In this document: piece after piece, positions 17,730-26,164 of the stretch
Layout of the letters: the number at the start of each line of letters is the position of its first letter
How positions within the stretch are numbered: position 1 is the stretch's first letter
Program-made: the position numbers and the translations under genes
Notes under the pieces: generated by a model
The model's input: only the letters and a program-made list of their open reading frames with translations
Database searches by the model: none
What the model was told of the DNA's origin: nothing
Assembly (NCBI GenBank): GCA_944391465.1
Contig: CALXTS010000001.1
Coordinates: 90,441-154,440, forward strand
Reading direction: 5' to 3'
Source: an uncultured Alphaproteobacteria bacterium
Lineage (GTDB): Bacteria > Pseudomonadota > Alphaproteobacteria > RF32 > CAG-239
Length of the DNA stretch: 64,000 bases

Positions 17730-18766
17730 ATAAGAATTTAAGTGAAGATATGTTGGTAACCTTAAATAACGGGATAAAAATGCCTAGGCTTGGTATTGGT
17801 GTAGATAGATTGAAAGGAGATGATGTTGTATCTTCAGTTTATTTAGCAATTAAAGCAGGATATAGAATGATTGATACTGCTTCTTTGTATCGGAATGAAA
17901 AAGAAGTTGGGAAAGCTATACAGATGAGCATGGCAGAAGGAATAGTAAAAAGAGAAGATTTATTTGTTTCTTCAAAAGCACCTTATTTTTTTCCAGGAAG
18001 AAAAGAAACTATTGATGGTTATAAAGAAAGTTGTAGAAATTTAGGACTTGAATATTTGGATTTATATATGTTGCATCATCCGTATAGGGAATATTTTTCA
18101 TGGCAAAAAGAAATAGTTTCTTCTTGGGAAGGATTAGAGGATTTATATTTTTCAGGAGACGTGAAATCTATTGGGGTTAGTAATTTTTCGTGGCCTTATT
18201 TTGATGTGTTGTTTAATTGTTGTAAAATTATGCCTGTTACTAATCAACTAGAGTGTCATCCTCAACATCAGAATATTGAAGCTGTTTTAACTTGTAGAGA
18301 AAGGGGAATTCAAGTTGTTTCATGGTCTCCTCTTAATAGAGGAAGAATCGTTGAAGAGCCTTTAATAAAAAATTTAGCTCTGAAATATAACAAAACGGCA
18401 GCTCAGATTGCATTAAGATGGAATATTCAAAAAGGTAATGCCTTGCTTGTACGTTCAACTAAAGAAGAAAGAATTTTGTCAAATAACGATATTTGGAATT
18501 TTTCTTTATCTTCTGATGATATGGAGCTTTTAAATCAATTAAAACCAGATAATTATGCAAGAGGACATACAAGCGATGTTGTTCCAATAGGGATGATGCC
18601 TTTTAAAAGCTATCAATCTTATTTTTTTTCAAAGGATTATGTAAAGAAGTATAAATTGTTTGGCTTTATTCCCTTCCTTAAAATAAAAAGATACAATCAA
18701 ACAATAAAATGGTTTTTATTTGGAATCCCTATCTTAAAATGTAAGTTTGTAAAGAAAGAAGGTTAA
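17726..18766 (+). CDS. Aldo/keto reductase with a glycan-locus C-terminal tail
   Basis: 346 aa. Residues ~10-285 are an AKR TIM barrel: MPRLGIGVDRL, AGYRMIDTASLYRNEKEVGKAI (catalytic Asp/Tyr), FVSSKAP (Lys), YLDLYMLHHPY (His), GVSNFSWP, and NADP-binding LVRSTKEERILSNN. The last ~40 residues are unlike AKRs: a pair of short repeats KLFGFIPFLKIK and FLFGIPILKCK in a basic/aromatic setting. This tail is shared by many enzymes of bacterial surface-glycan loci and may be a membrane or complex anchor. The enzyme could reduce a keto-sugar precursor or aldehyde used by the locus. Confidence 0.85.
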   Translation: MNKNLSEDMLVTLNNGIKMPRLGIGVDRLKGDDVVSSVYLAIKAGYRMIDTASLYRNEKEVGKAIQMSMAEGIVKREDLFVSSKAPYFFPGRKETIDGYKESCRNLGLEYLDLYMLHHPYREYFSWQKEIVSSWEGLEDLYFSGDVKSIGVSNFSWPYFDVLFNCCKIMPVTNQLECHPQHQNIEAVLTCRERGIQVVSWSPLNRGRIVEEPLIKNLALKYNKTAAQIALRWNIQKGNALLVRSTKEERILSNNDIWNFSLSSDDMELLNQLKPDNYARGHTSDVVPIGMMPFKSYQSYFFSKDYVKKYKLFGFIPFLKIKRYNQTIKWFLFGIPILKCKFVKKEG

Positions 18767-18781
18767 AAAATAGGAGGTAAA

Positions 18782-19444
18782 ATGAGTGATTTAATTAGTG
18801 TCATTATTCCGTGCAAAAATGGGACAAATTATTTAAAAGATGCTATTGAAAGCGTTCAAAAACAAAATATGAATACTGAAATCATAGTTGTTGATGATGG
18901 TTCTACAGATGCAACTGCTGATTTGGCCAAAAGTTTGGGAGCAAGAGTCTTTTCTATTCCTTCTTCCGGTTTATCTGCTGCAAGAAATGTTGCATTGAAA
19001 AATATGAAAGGCGATTTTGTTGTATTTTTGGATCACGATGATGTTATTGTCGATGGTGGATTAAAACGTTTATATGATGAATTTGGAAAAGATGCTGATT
19101 TACAATATGTTCAGGCAAAATTAAGAGATTTTATATCTCCGGAACTTTCTGATGAAGATAAAAAAGTTTTATCTCCTCGTTCTGATACTTATGGTGGATT
19201 GCTAACAGGAGCCATGCTGTTTAAGAAAAATGTGATTGATGTTGTCGGTGGTTTTGATGAAAAGTTACAAACCGGACAAGGCGTTGATTTCTTGTTGCGT
19301 TGTGAAAAGCATGGTTTGAAAACCGTTAAGTTGGATTTTGTTTCGGCAATGCGTCGTTTCCACAATAATAATATGGGGCGAACTATGCAAAAACAAGAAT
19401 TTAATGATTATGCTTCAATTTTAAGAATGAGGATGAAAAAATAA
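18782..19444 (+). CDS. Glycosyltransferase family 2 (short form)
   Basis: 220 aa. LISVIIPCKNGTNYLKDAIESV, VVDDGSTDATADLA, SGLSAARNVALKNMKGDFVVFLDHDDVI and the later GGFDEKLQTGQGVDFLLRCEKHG are complete GT2 signatures (two metal motifs and the ED/QxxD-like helix). It has a strong AGGAGG site. It is 100 aa shorter than the GT2 pair above and belongs to another subgroup. No membrane anchor is visible. The acceptor is unknown. Confidence 0.88.
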   Translation: MSDLISVIIPCKNGTNYLKDAIESVQKQNMNTEIIVVDDGSTDATADLAKSLGARVFSIPSSGLSAARNVALKNMKGDFVVFLDHDDVIVDGGLKRLYDEFGKDADLQYVQAKLRDFISPELSDEDKKVLSPRSDTYGGLLTGAMLFKKNVIDVVGGFDEKLQTGQGVDFLLRCEKHGLKTVKLDFVSAMRRFHNNNMGRTMQKQEFNDYASILRMRMKK

Positions 19445-19445
19445 T

Positions 19446-19886
19446 ATGCAGAAATTGTATTACGTTGTTTCCGGAGGGTTTGATCCTATTCATGAGGGGC
19501 ATATAGAATTGATAAAAGCAAGCGCGGCGGCGAGTGACGGCGTGATTGTTCTTGCAAATTCTGATGCTTGGTTACAACGGAAAAAAGGTAAAAATTTTCA
19601 TAGTATGCATACTCGTAAAATGATTCTTGAAAATTTGAAGGGTGTTGTCGATGTATTGGAATTTGATGATTCTGATAATTCGGCTTGTGATGGAATTCGT
19701 AAAGTTCGGCAAAAGTATCCTAATGACAAGCTCGTTTTTGCCAATGGAGGCGACAGAGGGAAAGATAATATTCCGGAAATCTCTGTTTGTGCAGAATGTC
19801 AAGTTGATTTGGCTTTTGGCGTTGGCGGTGAAAATAAAGCAAATTCCTCTTCGTGGATATTAAAAAAGTGGAACGAAAAAGGTTAA
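19446..19886 (+). CDS. Cytidylyltransferase-like nucleotidyltransferase
   Basis: 146 aa. The N-terminal SGGFDPIHEGHIELIKASAAASD is the HxGH nucleotidyltransferase motif (here H-E-G-H). GVIVLANSDAWLQRKKG and a late WILKKW complete the small alpha/beta domain. Such proteins activate glycerol-3-phosphate, phosphocholine, phosphoethanolamine or heptose phosphate with CTP or ATP. In this context it probably makes an activated decoration for the surface glycan. The ISSSS/T motif of tagD-type enzymes is replaced by NSSSW. Confidence 0.8.
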   Translation: MQKLYYVVSGGFDPIHEGHIELIKASAAASDGVIVLANSDAWLQRKKGKNFHSMHTRKMILENLKGVVDVLEFDDSDNSACDGIRKVRQKYPNDKLVFANGGDRGKDNIPEISVCAECQVDLAFGVGGENKANSSSWILKKWNEKG

Positions 19887-19903
19887 TTTTTAGGAGTTTT
19901 AGA

Positions 19904-20724
19904 ATGTTGAAGATTTTAGACAAAGTATGCGGTGCGTTTTTTAGGGTAGAGATACGAAAAAAGTATAGTAAACATGGCACAGATTTAATTTCTATAAAGA
20001 AAATAATTCATTGTTGTGGTTTAAAATTTACATCAGCTCTACCCCCCCCATTGGACAAAATAATCTAATTTTGTTTAATGGCAAACCGGTGAAACAGATT
20101 AAAGGTCTTACTGTATTTTTTGAAGGTGATAATAATATTGTATCAATTGAAGCTACGGAGAATTGCTTTATTGAAAGTACGAAGATTTCTATTCGAGGGA
20201 ATGGTAACTCTATTTTGATTATTCAGCCTAAACAAATTAGAAATACAAATTTTCATATCTATGGTAATACCAATTCTATTAAATTATTAAATATAAGAAA
20301 AATAATTTATTCTAGTTTTTGTGTTGCTGATTGTTATGAAAAAAACTTTAATAGTCGAGAAATTATAATTGGTAGGGATTTTAGATGTTCTGGAATAGAG
20401 TTTGGATTATTTGGAAATAATCGGAAAATTAAAATAGGTGATGATTGTATGTTTTCTTGTGAAATTGTGTGTTGGAATACAGATTGGCATAAGATTTTTG
20501 ATAAAAATACAAAAAAATTATTGAATGAAGAAAAAGATATAGAAATAGGAAATCATGTTTGGATAGGGAGAGGCGTTTCTATTCTTAAAGGAGCAAAGAT
20601 TCCTGATGGTTGTATTGTTGGTATCAATTCTATCGTTACAAAGCCTTTTGAGGAAAAAGATGCCGTTATTGCAGGAAACCCGGCAAAAGTTGTAAAGCAC
20701 AATATTGTTTGGGAAGAAAAGTAG
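19904..20724 (+). pseudogene. Left-handed beta-helix acyltransferase, out of frame in a poly-C tract (probable phase-variable gene)
   Basis: The expected start is ATG 19904 (AGGAG upstream). The frame is open through SIKKIIHCCGLKFTSAL, meets eight C residues (20042-20049) and then stops at 20066-20068. One additional C (or loss of two) would join it to the long downstream frame, which carries hexapeptide-repeat acetyltransferase sequence: IEIGNHVWIGRGVSILKGAKIPDGCIVGINSIVT and IAGNPAKVV. Restored, the protein would be about 273 aa. Maa/NodL-like enzymes O- or N-acetylate sugars, so switching this gene would change glycan decoration. The homopolymer could also be a sequencing error. Confidence 0.75.
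20042..20049 (+). repeat. Poly-C tract (eight C), candidate contingency switch
   Basis: Eight consecutive C lie in an AT-rich gene, at exactly the point where the acyltransferase reading frame changes. G/C runs of this size are unexpected at this base composition and are the classic substrate for slipped-strand mispairing. Confidence 0.8.
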
Positions 20725-20730
20725 TTTATA

Positions 20731-20772
20731 AAAAAGAGTTGTTGAAAATTTTTATTGACAACTCTTTTTTTT
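20731..20772 (+). terminator. Rho-independent terminator of the glycan locus
   Basis: AAAAAGAGTTGT pairs with ACAACTCTTTTT across a 15-base loop and is followed by further T residues. It lies 7 bases after the acyltransferase stop and closes the long plus-strand locus. Confidence 0.85.
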
Positions 20773-20978
20773 GATTTTAGCCTATCTTCGTTTTTAGTTT
20801 TTATCATCTTCATTTGAGGATATGGAAAGTTGATACTGTTAGTTCATAATATTTTGAAGGCTAATATGTTCTGGTGGCACTGCTAGTGCCATATTTTTCC
20901 GTGTCTGTTTTTTTATATCAATTTTAATCTGATTAAATTTTTTCATTAAATTTGTTTTTTTTGTAAATGGAGATGAAG

Positions 20979-22595
20979 ATGTCCTTTGATTATGCTATTG
21001 AGGACTGCGGGCGTGTGAAAATGGCCGGTGGTTCTTTCGCAACTTATTTTGATTTGGCTGATGCTTTGATTGGTGTGGATGCTCCCAGCGCAGAGGCTAT
21101 TATTTCTACTAATAATAATTTTAAAAATATTCGCAAACAACCGCCTTTTGATTTATTGTTAGCCTTTTTTCCTGATGATTATACAAATATTCAATATCGA
21201 CTTAGGGGTGCCGGAGCTTATCGTCATTTGAGGATGGATCAAGGGCCGGGAGGAAATTTTACTCGTTTTGATTTGGGAAATGACAATTCCTTGCATTATA
21301 ATATCGTTAAAGAAAAAGGTTTCGCCATGCCTGAGGAATTGATTGAACGGCAATTGAACGAAAATGTGTCTTCTCCGGAATTGTTGGCTTTGAAATCTGC
21401 TATTCAAAAATCTTTTGAAAAAAATGACTATAATAAAACCGCTATTTTAATTAATAAATTTAAAACATTGGCGGAAAGGCAAGGGCTTATGTTGCATGAT
21501 GGAGCTCATGTCGGTAGTAAGAGCGGATTTTTCTTTATTCGTCCGGCAGAAACGGATTCTCAAGTTCAGTTTCCGTTGGATAAACTTCCCGTTTTGCGTT
21601 CTAAAATAGATGAGGCTCTAAATAAAACTTTATCTTTAGCCGAGTATGCCAGATCATATATTAAACAGGGAATGCCTTTTGAAGCGGCAGTGCAGAAAGC
21701 AAAAGAAGCCTATAAAGAGCAAGGTATTGTAGCTTATCAGAAGCGGGGAACTTTGTATTTTCAGCCGGACTGTTTTGTTGACAATAAAGCTAATGTGGAA
21801 GTCGAGAAAATAAATATGCCAGATGTCGGTATGTTTATGACTATGTTAAATCGCCCGACAAATCAGCCATTGCAAAAGGTAATTGATGCTAATTTTGGAT
21901 TAAAAGAACGTTTAAAAAAGACTGCTCAGCGTTTTTTGGAAAAAGATGAAGTTGTTTTACTCACCCGCGATGATGTTCTTGATTATCAGTCCGATACCTT
22001 GGAACTCCTAGAGATAAAGGCTTTAAAGAATATGTTAGAGAGTATCGGAAAACAAGTTAAAATAAGCAGATTGAGCGCGTATGCCGAGATTAATAAAAAG
22101 CAAGAAGTCTTGTTGTTAAATGTTTGTAATGAAGATAAGAATTTTGCTCGATTTGCCGAGCATTTGATTAAAAATGATATTGTTTGTTATGCTGATCCTT
22201 TAGTCTATTATTTTAAAGATCAGGCAACAACTCTGAAAACAATGCAAATTCCCGGACGCCATATGGAGCAGTTTATGCAATTAATCAAACCTAAGGAGAT
22301 AAACCGAAAAAATGCAGAAAATTTGTATAATCGTTTGCAATATATTATGAAGCATTTTGGTATGAGTGAAGATATTATTTATGCCAGTGTCAGCGGTTAT
22401 AAAATGCCTATACCGGTTTTGAAATATTCTATGCATAGTTTCGGGCAGATTTATAAGGCTTATGATAAACTTAATAATCCTCAAGCGGAGATTAAATTAT
22501 CGGCAGTGCCGTTAACTCGCGATAATGCTGTGTTTTATGGTAAGGGGCAGCCAAGACTGGCGGCGTATCGTTTTATGTGTACAAAGGAGAGATAA
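20979..22595 (+). CDS. Hypothetical protein (538 aa)
   Basis: I do not recognise the family. The ATG at 20979 has GGAG at a good distance and is preferred over 20967. The protein is soluble and mixed alpha/beta, with GGSFATYFDLADALIGV near the N-terminus, RGAGAYRHLRMDQGPGGNF around residue 85, a helical charged middle (LKERLKKTAQRFLEKDEVVLLTRDD) and no signal peptide or transmembrane segment. It stands directly before, and is coupled to, a small partner gene. The 240-bp leader upstream is AT-rich and holds only the previous terminator and a possible promoter. No function is assigned. Confidence 0.7.
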   Translation: MSFDYAIEDCGRVKMAGGSFATYFDLADALIGVDAPSAEAIISTNNNFKNIRKQPPFDLLLAFFPDDYTNIQYRLRGAGAYRHLRMDQGPGGNFTRFDLGNDNSLHYNIVKEKGFAMPEELIERQLNENVSSPELLALKSAIQKSFEKNDYNKTAILINKFKTLAERQGLMLHDGAHVGSKSGFFFIRPAETDSQVQFPLDKLPVLRSKIDEALNKTLSLAEYARSYIKQGMPFEAAVQKAKEAYKEQGIVAYQKRGTLYFQPDCFVDNKANVEVEKINMPDVGMFMTMLNRPTNQPLQKVIDANFGLKERLKKTAQRFLEKDEVVLLTRDDVLDYQSDTLELLEIKALKNMLESIGKQVKISRLSAYAEINKKQEVLLLNVCNEDKNFARFAEHLIKNDIVCYADPLVYYFKDQATTLKTMQIPGRHMEQFMQLIKPKEINRKNAENLYNRLQYIMKHFGMSEDIIYASVSGYKMPIPVLKYSMHSFGQIYKAYDKLNNPQAEIKLSAVPLTRDNAVFYGKGQPRLAAYRFMCTKER

Positions 22596-23015
22596 ATGCA
22601 TAAATTATATCAGCTTTTGGAAGAGCAAGATGTGCTAAATACGGTTACAGATGCTGTCTGCAAAACACAACAAATGCTTATATTGGTGCAAGGGCAGGTC
22701 GATAATAGTCCTGTTCAACCGGATAATCGTTATTTTAAAATTTTAAACGATTTATGTGATAAGAAAATTAAAATCCGTCGCTATTATTTTGGTTCTAAAG
22801 AAGCCTTTGATGATGAAAAAGTCATGCAATCGGGAATAGAATGGCGATGGGCCGGCAGTATGGAGGCTTATCAGCGTGCCATTATTATCGACGGGAAAAA
22901 GGCATTTTTTAAAATCGGCACGCAATTCGCTGTCAGCGAATATCCGCCGTTGATTGAACTATTGACACAGTATTTGGAAAATTGCTGTTTAGCCGCAGTT
23001 GGCAACTTGGGCTAA
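22596..23015 (+). CDS. Hypothetical protein (139 aa)
   Basis: It begins immediately after the TAA of the 538-aa gene, so the two form an operon. The protein is alpha/beta (MLILVQGQ, IKIRRYYFGSKEAFDDEKV, RAIIIDGKKAFFKIG) and resembles a small PLD-like or NTF2-sized domain only in general outline. The segment RAIIIDGKKAFF recalls the strand after the HKD motif of phospholipase-D-like proteins, but no HxK motif is present. The 3' end overlaps the convergent CoA-transferase gene by 27 bases. Confidence 0.6.
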   Translation: MHKLYQLLEEQDVLNTVTDAVCKTQQMLILVQGQVDNSPVQPDNRYFKILNDLCDKKIKIRRYYFGSKEAFDDEKVMQSGIEWRWAGSMEAYQRAIIIDGKKAFFKIGTQFAVSEYPPLIELLTQYLENCCLAAVGNLG

Positions 23016-23663
23016 TTCTTCCGGAATAATCAGCTCCGCTTCCGTATCTGCAATGATTTCATCCAGAGAAAACAGCGGATTTATTTCTTTTAGGGCTAAG
23101 CCTTCCGGTGTTACCTCAATGACACAACGTTCCGTAATAATTAGATTAACTTCTTTTGATGCTGTAAGGGGAAGGGTGCATTTTTTTAAAATTTTAGGTT
23201 GTCCTTTGGCCGTATGTTCCATGACCACTATAACTTTTTGTGCTCCGACGACCAAATCCATTGCGCCACCCATGCCGGGAGCAAATACTCCGGGAACTAA
23301 CCAATTGGCGAGGCTTCCTTCACTATCAACTTGCAAAGCTCCGAGTACGGTAGCGTCAACATGTCCGCCGCGCATCATTGCAAAGGCGAGTTCCGTATCA
23401 AAAAATGCTGCACCTTCTTGGGTTTCCACATGAACACCACCGGCGTTGGTTATGGCTTTATCAAGAGTTTGGAAATTAGCTTTAGGCCCAACGCCAAGTA
23501 AACCGTTTTCTGAGTGAAAAAGGACATGTAATGACGGAGAAACATAATTGGCTACCTCTGTCGGTAATCCAATTCCGAGAGTAACAACATCGCCTTCTTG
23601 GAATTCTTGTGCGGCACGGCGCGCTATAGTTTCACGAATTTGCTCTTTGGATAATTGTATCAT
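22989..23663 (-). CDS. 3-oxoacid/acetoacetate CoA-transferase, subunit B
   Basis: 224 aa from the ATG at 23663 (AGGA upstream); a longer reading to 23684 overlaps the A-subunit gene. The core RRAAQEFQEGDVVTLGIGLPTEVANYV and the catalytic-glutamate motif SENGLLGVGP are those of family-I CoA-transferase beta subunits, as are GGHVDATVLGALQVD and GGAMDLVVGAQKVIVVMEHT. The enzyme moves CoA between acetoacetate or butyrate and succinate or acetate. It could serve ketone, butyrate or amino-acid catabolism. ScoB/AtoA cannot be separated by eye. Confidence 0.93.
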   Translation of the reverse strand: MIQLSKEQIRETIARRAAQEFQEGDVVTLGIGLPTEVANYVSPSLHVLFHSENGLLGVGPKANFQTLDKAITNAGGVHVETQEGAAFFDTELAFAMMRGGHVDATVLGALQVDSEGSLANWLVPGVFAPGMGGAMDLVVGAQKVIVVMEHTAKGQPKILKKCTLPLTASKEVNLIITERCVIEVTPEGLALKEINPLFSLDEIIADTEAELIIPEELAQVANCG

Positions 23664-23673
23664 ATTTTGATTC

Positions 23674-24315
23674 CTATATTGCAATGTAATCTACAAAAAT
23701 TCCCGGAATGGTTATTTCATCAGGATTTAGGGGTGTTTCAGATAATTCTTCCGCCTCAACGATAACCGTTTGAGCGGCTGTTGCCATGACTTGGTTGAAG
23801 TTGCGGGCAGTTCCGTGAATGAATATGTTGCCGAATTTGTCAACTTTAGAACCATATATCAGAGCGTAGTCCGCCTTCAGAGGTTTTTCATAAAGGTAGG
23901 TCTTACCGTCAATTTCCATGGTTTGCTTACCTTCGGCGACCAGAGTCCCGACACCTGTCGGGGTTAAGACGCCGCCTAATCCAGCTCCCGCCGAACGGAT
24001 ACGCTCTACAAGCGTTCCCAATGGTACCAGCTCGACCTCCAATTCTCCGGCGTTCATTTGTTTTCCAGTTTCGGGGTTTGTGCCGATGTGACCGACTATG
24101 GCTTTGGACACTTGTTTGTTGACAATCAATTTTCCTCTGTCATTTTCCGGTGTCGATGTATCATTTGCGATGATTGTTAAATCAGATGTTTTGTTATTAA
24201 CTATTTCATCAATAATACGGGCAGGGGTTCCACAGCTCAAAAAACCTCCAATCATAACAGAAGCATGATTGGGAATCATTTTTCCGGCTTCGGATACTGA
24301 GATTATTTTTTTCAC
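23674..24315 (-). CDS. 3-oxoacid/acetoacetate CoA-transferase, subunit A
   Basis: 213 aa. IPNHASVMIGGFLSCGTPARIIDEI, the NAGELEVELVPLGTLVERIRSAGAGLGGVLTPTGVGT region and KADYALIYGSKVDKFGNIFIHGTARNFN are alpha-subunit signatures. It is transcribed first and followed 11 bases later by subunit B, the usual A-B order. No degradative genes (thiolase, dehydrogenase) are next to it, so the metabolic role is open. Confidence 0.93.
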   Translation of the reverse strand: MKKIISVSEAGKMIPNHASVMIGGFLSCGTPARIIDEIVNNKTSDLTIIANDTSTPENDRGKLIVNKQVSKAIVGHIGTNPETGKQMNAGELEVELVPLGTLVERIRSAGAGLGGVLTPTGVGTLVAEGKQTMEIDGKTYLYEKPLKADYALIYGSKVDKFGNIFIHGTARNFNQVMATAAQTVIVEAEELSETPLNPDEITIPGIFVDYIAI

Positions 24316-24375
24316 GTATATTTATCCTTTTTAATATTGCTCGCGATAATATACATGAAAAAAGGCGATTTGTCA

Positions 24376-25092
24376 TTATTTTTTTATATCTTGCAGTAAC
24401 GCCTCAACAAAAGGGGGAAAAGTTTCTCCGGCTTTTCCGTAAACATGGCGGTCAAAAAGATAGTTGTTGGCTGTTTGGTCTAATGTAAATTCAATCGTTT
24501 CTGCGCCGTAGTATTTGGCTGTTTGGACAAACCCCGCCGCCGGATAAACAACTCCGGAGGTTCCGATTGATATGAATAAATCACAATGGCGTAACGCATC
24601 ATCAACTTTATCCATATAAAGGAGGTTTTCTCCGAAAAAGACGATGTTGGGTTTCATCATTCCCATTACTTGGCATTGCGGACATATTGTTTGTGTATCT
24701 ACATCTCCCCAAGTTTCAAGAATATGTCCGCAGTTTAAGCATACGGCTTGATTAACTTGTCCGTGGATATGCCAAATATTTTGATTACCGGCTTTTTCAT
24801 GTAGAGTATCTACGTTTTGCGTTACAACGTCTATTTGCGCCGGATATTCTTGTTGGAGTTTTGTTATGGCTAAATGTGCGGCATTTGGTTTGGCTTTTTG
24901 TATTTCTGTTTTCAATTCATTATAAAAATCATGCACAAGAGCCGGATTACGTTGGAAACCTTCAATTGTCGCAACGTCGTCAACTTTGTGATTATTCCAT
25001 AATCCGTTAGAACTGCGAAAGGTAGCTAATCCTGATTCTGCAGATATGCCGGCTCCTGATAAAATTAATATTCTTGAATAGTGTTTGTTCAT
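24376..25092 (-). CDS. cobB: Sir2-family NAD-dependent protein deacylase
   Basis: 238 aa from the ATG at 25092, which overlaps the ROK gene's stop (ATGA). Sir2 motifs are in order: ILSGAGISAESGLATFRSSNGLW, TQNVDTLHEKAGNQNIWHIHG (catalytic His), the zinc cysteines CLNC and CPQC, PNIVFFGE, and the late ISIGTSGVVYPAAGF. The Y/R residues that mark desuccinylases are not obvious, so deacetylase versus desuccinylase specificity is left open. It removes acyl groups from lysine using NAD+. Confidence 0.92.
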   Translation of the reverse strand: MNKHYSRILILSGAGISAESGLATFRSSNGLWNNHKVDDVATIEGFQRNPALVHDFYNELKTEIQKAKPNAAHLAITKLQQEYPAQIDVVTQNVDTLHEKAGNQNIWHIHGQVNQAVCLNCGHILETWGDVDTQTICPQCQVMGMMKPNIVFFGENLLYMDKVDDALRHCDLFISIGTSGVVYPAAGFVQTAKYYGAETIEFTLDQTANNYLFDRHVYGKAGETFPPFVEALLQDIKK

Positions 25093-25997
25093 AGATTTTC
25101 TTTCCATAACCAAGCAGCACCTCTGACACCGGAGCTGTCTCCGTGCATTGCTTTTTTTATATTAATGTTCATTTTGCCGCGATTCCATAATTTTTCTATT
25201 ATCTCGGGGACTTTTTCATAAATTTCTTCCACGCGGGAACAACCACCGCCGACAACGATGATGTCTGGATCAACTACAACAATAATATCTAATAATGCGG
25301 AGGCCAGATGATTGTAAAAATCATTCATGATTTTAGAAGCCAGTTCGTCGCCTTTATTAGCTAATTTGCGAATGTCTCCAACTGTGTGAATCGGGGTTTG
25401 AGCTAATTTGTTGTATTTTTGTAAAACATATTTTCCGGAAACTTGCGTTTCAATACACCCCTTTCTTCCGCATCCGCATTGTGTTGATAACTGTTCTTGA
25501 GAGGCAAAGGGAAGGGGAATGTGCCCCCATTCTCCGGCAATGTTATTGGCTCCTTTGATGATTTGGCGGTTTACGACCAAGCTACCGCCAACGCCGGTTC
25601 CAATAATAATGCAATAGGCAACATTATAATCTTTTGCCGCACCGTCTATTGCTTCTGATAAAGCAAAGCATCGAGCATCATTTTCCATGCGAATTTCTCG
25701 TTGGAGTTCTCTTTCTACATCTTGAGCAAAATTGCGGTTTAAGAACGGTAAATTCGACGGCGTTTCATTAAATGTTTTATCTCGGTTAACAATGCCCGGA
25801 ATGCTGATACCGACAGTTGCCGTTGTTTTGAGTTCTTTTTCAGCCGTAAGTATCATTTTGATGATTGATGATAAAAATTCGGGATAGTTATCCGGCGTGT
25901 TAATGCGTTGGCGGTATAGCTCTTTTCCGGATTCCGAATCCAGAGCTATGATTTCAATCTTGGTTCCGCCGACGTCAATTCCTATATTTATACTCAT
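25089..25997 (-). CDS. ROK-family sugar kinase
   Basis: 302 aa from the ATG at 25997 (GGAG upstream). The ATP site NIGIDVGGTKIEIIAL, the substrate/catalytic region MENDARCFALSEAIDGAAKDYNVAYCIIIGTGVGGSLVVN, the GEWGHIPLP motif and the zinc site CGCGRKGCIE followed by SG are all present. ROK kinases phosphorylate glucose, fructose, GlcNAc or ManNAc. The sequence is closest by eye to NagK/Mak types. It is the first gene of a two-gene operon with the Sir2 deacylase. Confidence 0.9.
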   Translation of the reverse strand: MSINIGIDVGGTKIEIIALDSESGKELYRQRINTPDNYPEFLSSIIKMILTAEKELKTTATVGISIPGIVNRDKTFNETPSNLPFLNRNFAQDVERELQREIRMENDARCFALSEAIDGAAKDYNVAYCIIIGTGVGGSLVVNRQIIKGANNIAGEWGHIPLPFASQEQLSTQCGCGRKGCIETQVSGKYVLQKYNKLAQTPIHTVGDIRKLANKGDELASKIMNDFYNHLASALLDIIVVVDPDIIVVGGGCSRVEEIYEKVPEIIEKLWNRGKMNINIKKAMHGDSSGVRGAAWLWKENL

Positions 25998-26164
25998 TTT
26001 TTTCTCCATATTTTGCTTAATTTAGTCGCTAATATTTAAAATCTGGTTAGTAGTTGTTAAAAATCCTTGATTTTATCTGATATAAGTATTAATTACGACT
26101 CATTGGTTAATTATTATTGCAGAATGAAAGTTCTGCTTATTATATAATCTTAAAAGAGGTTGTT

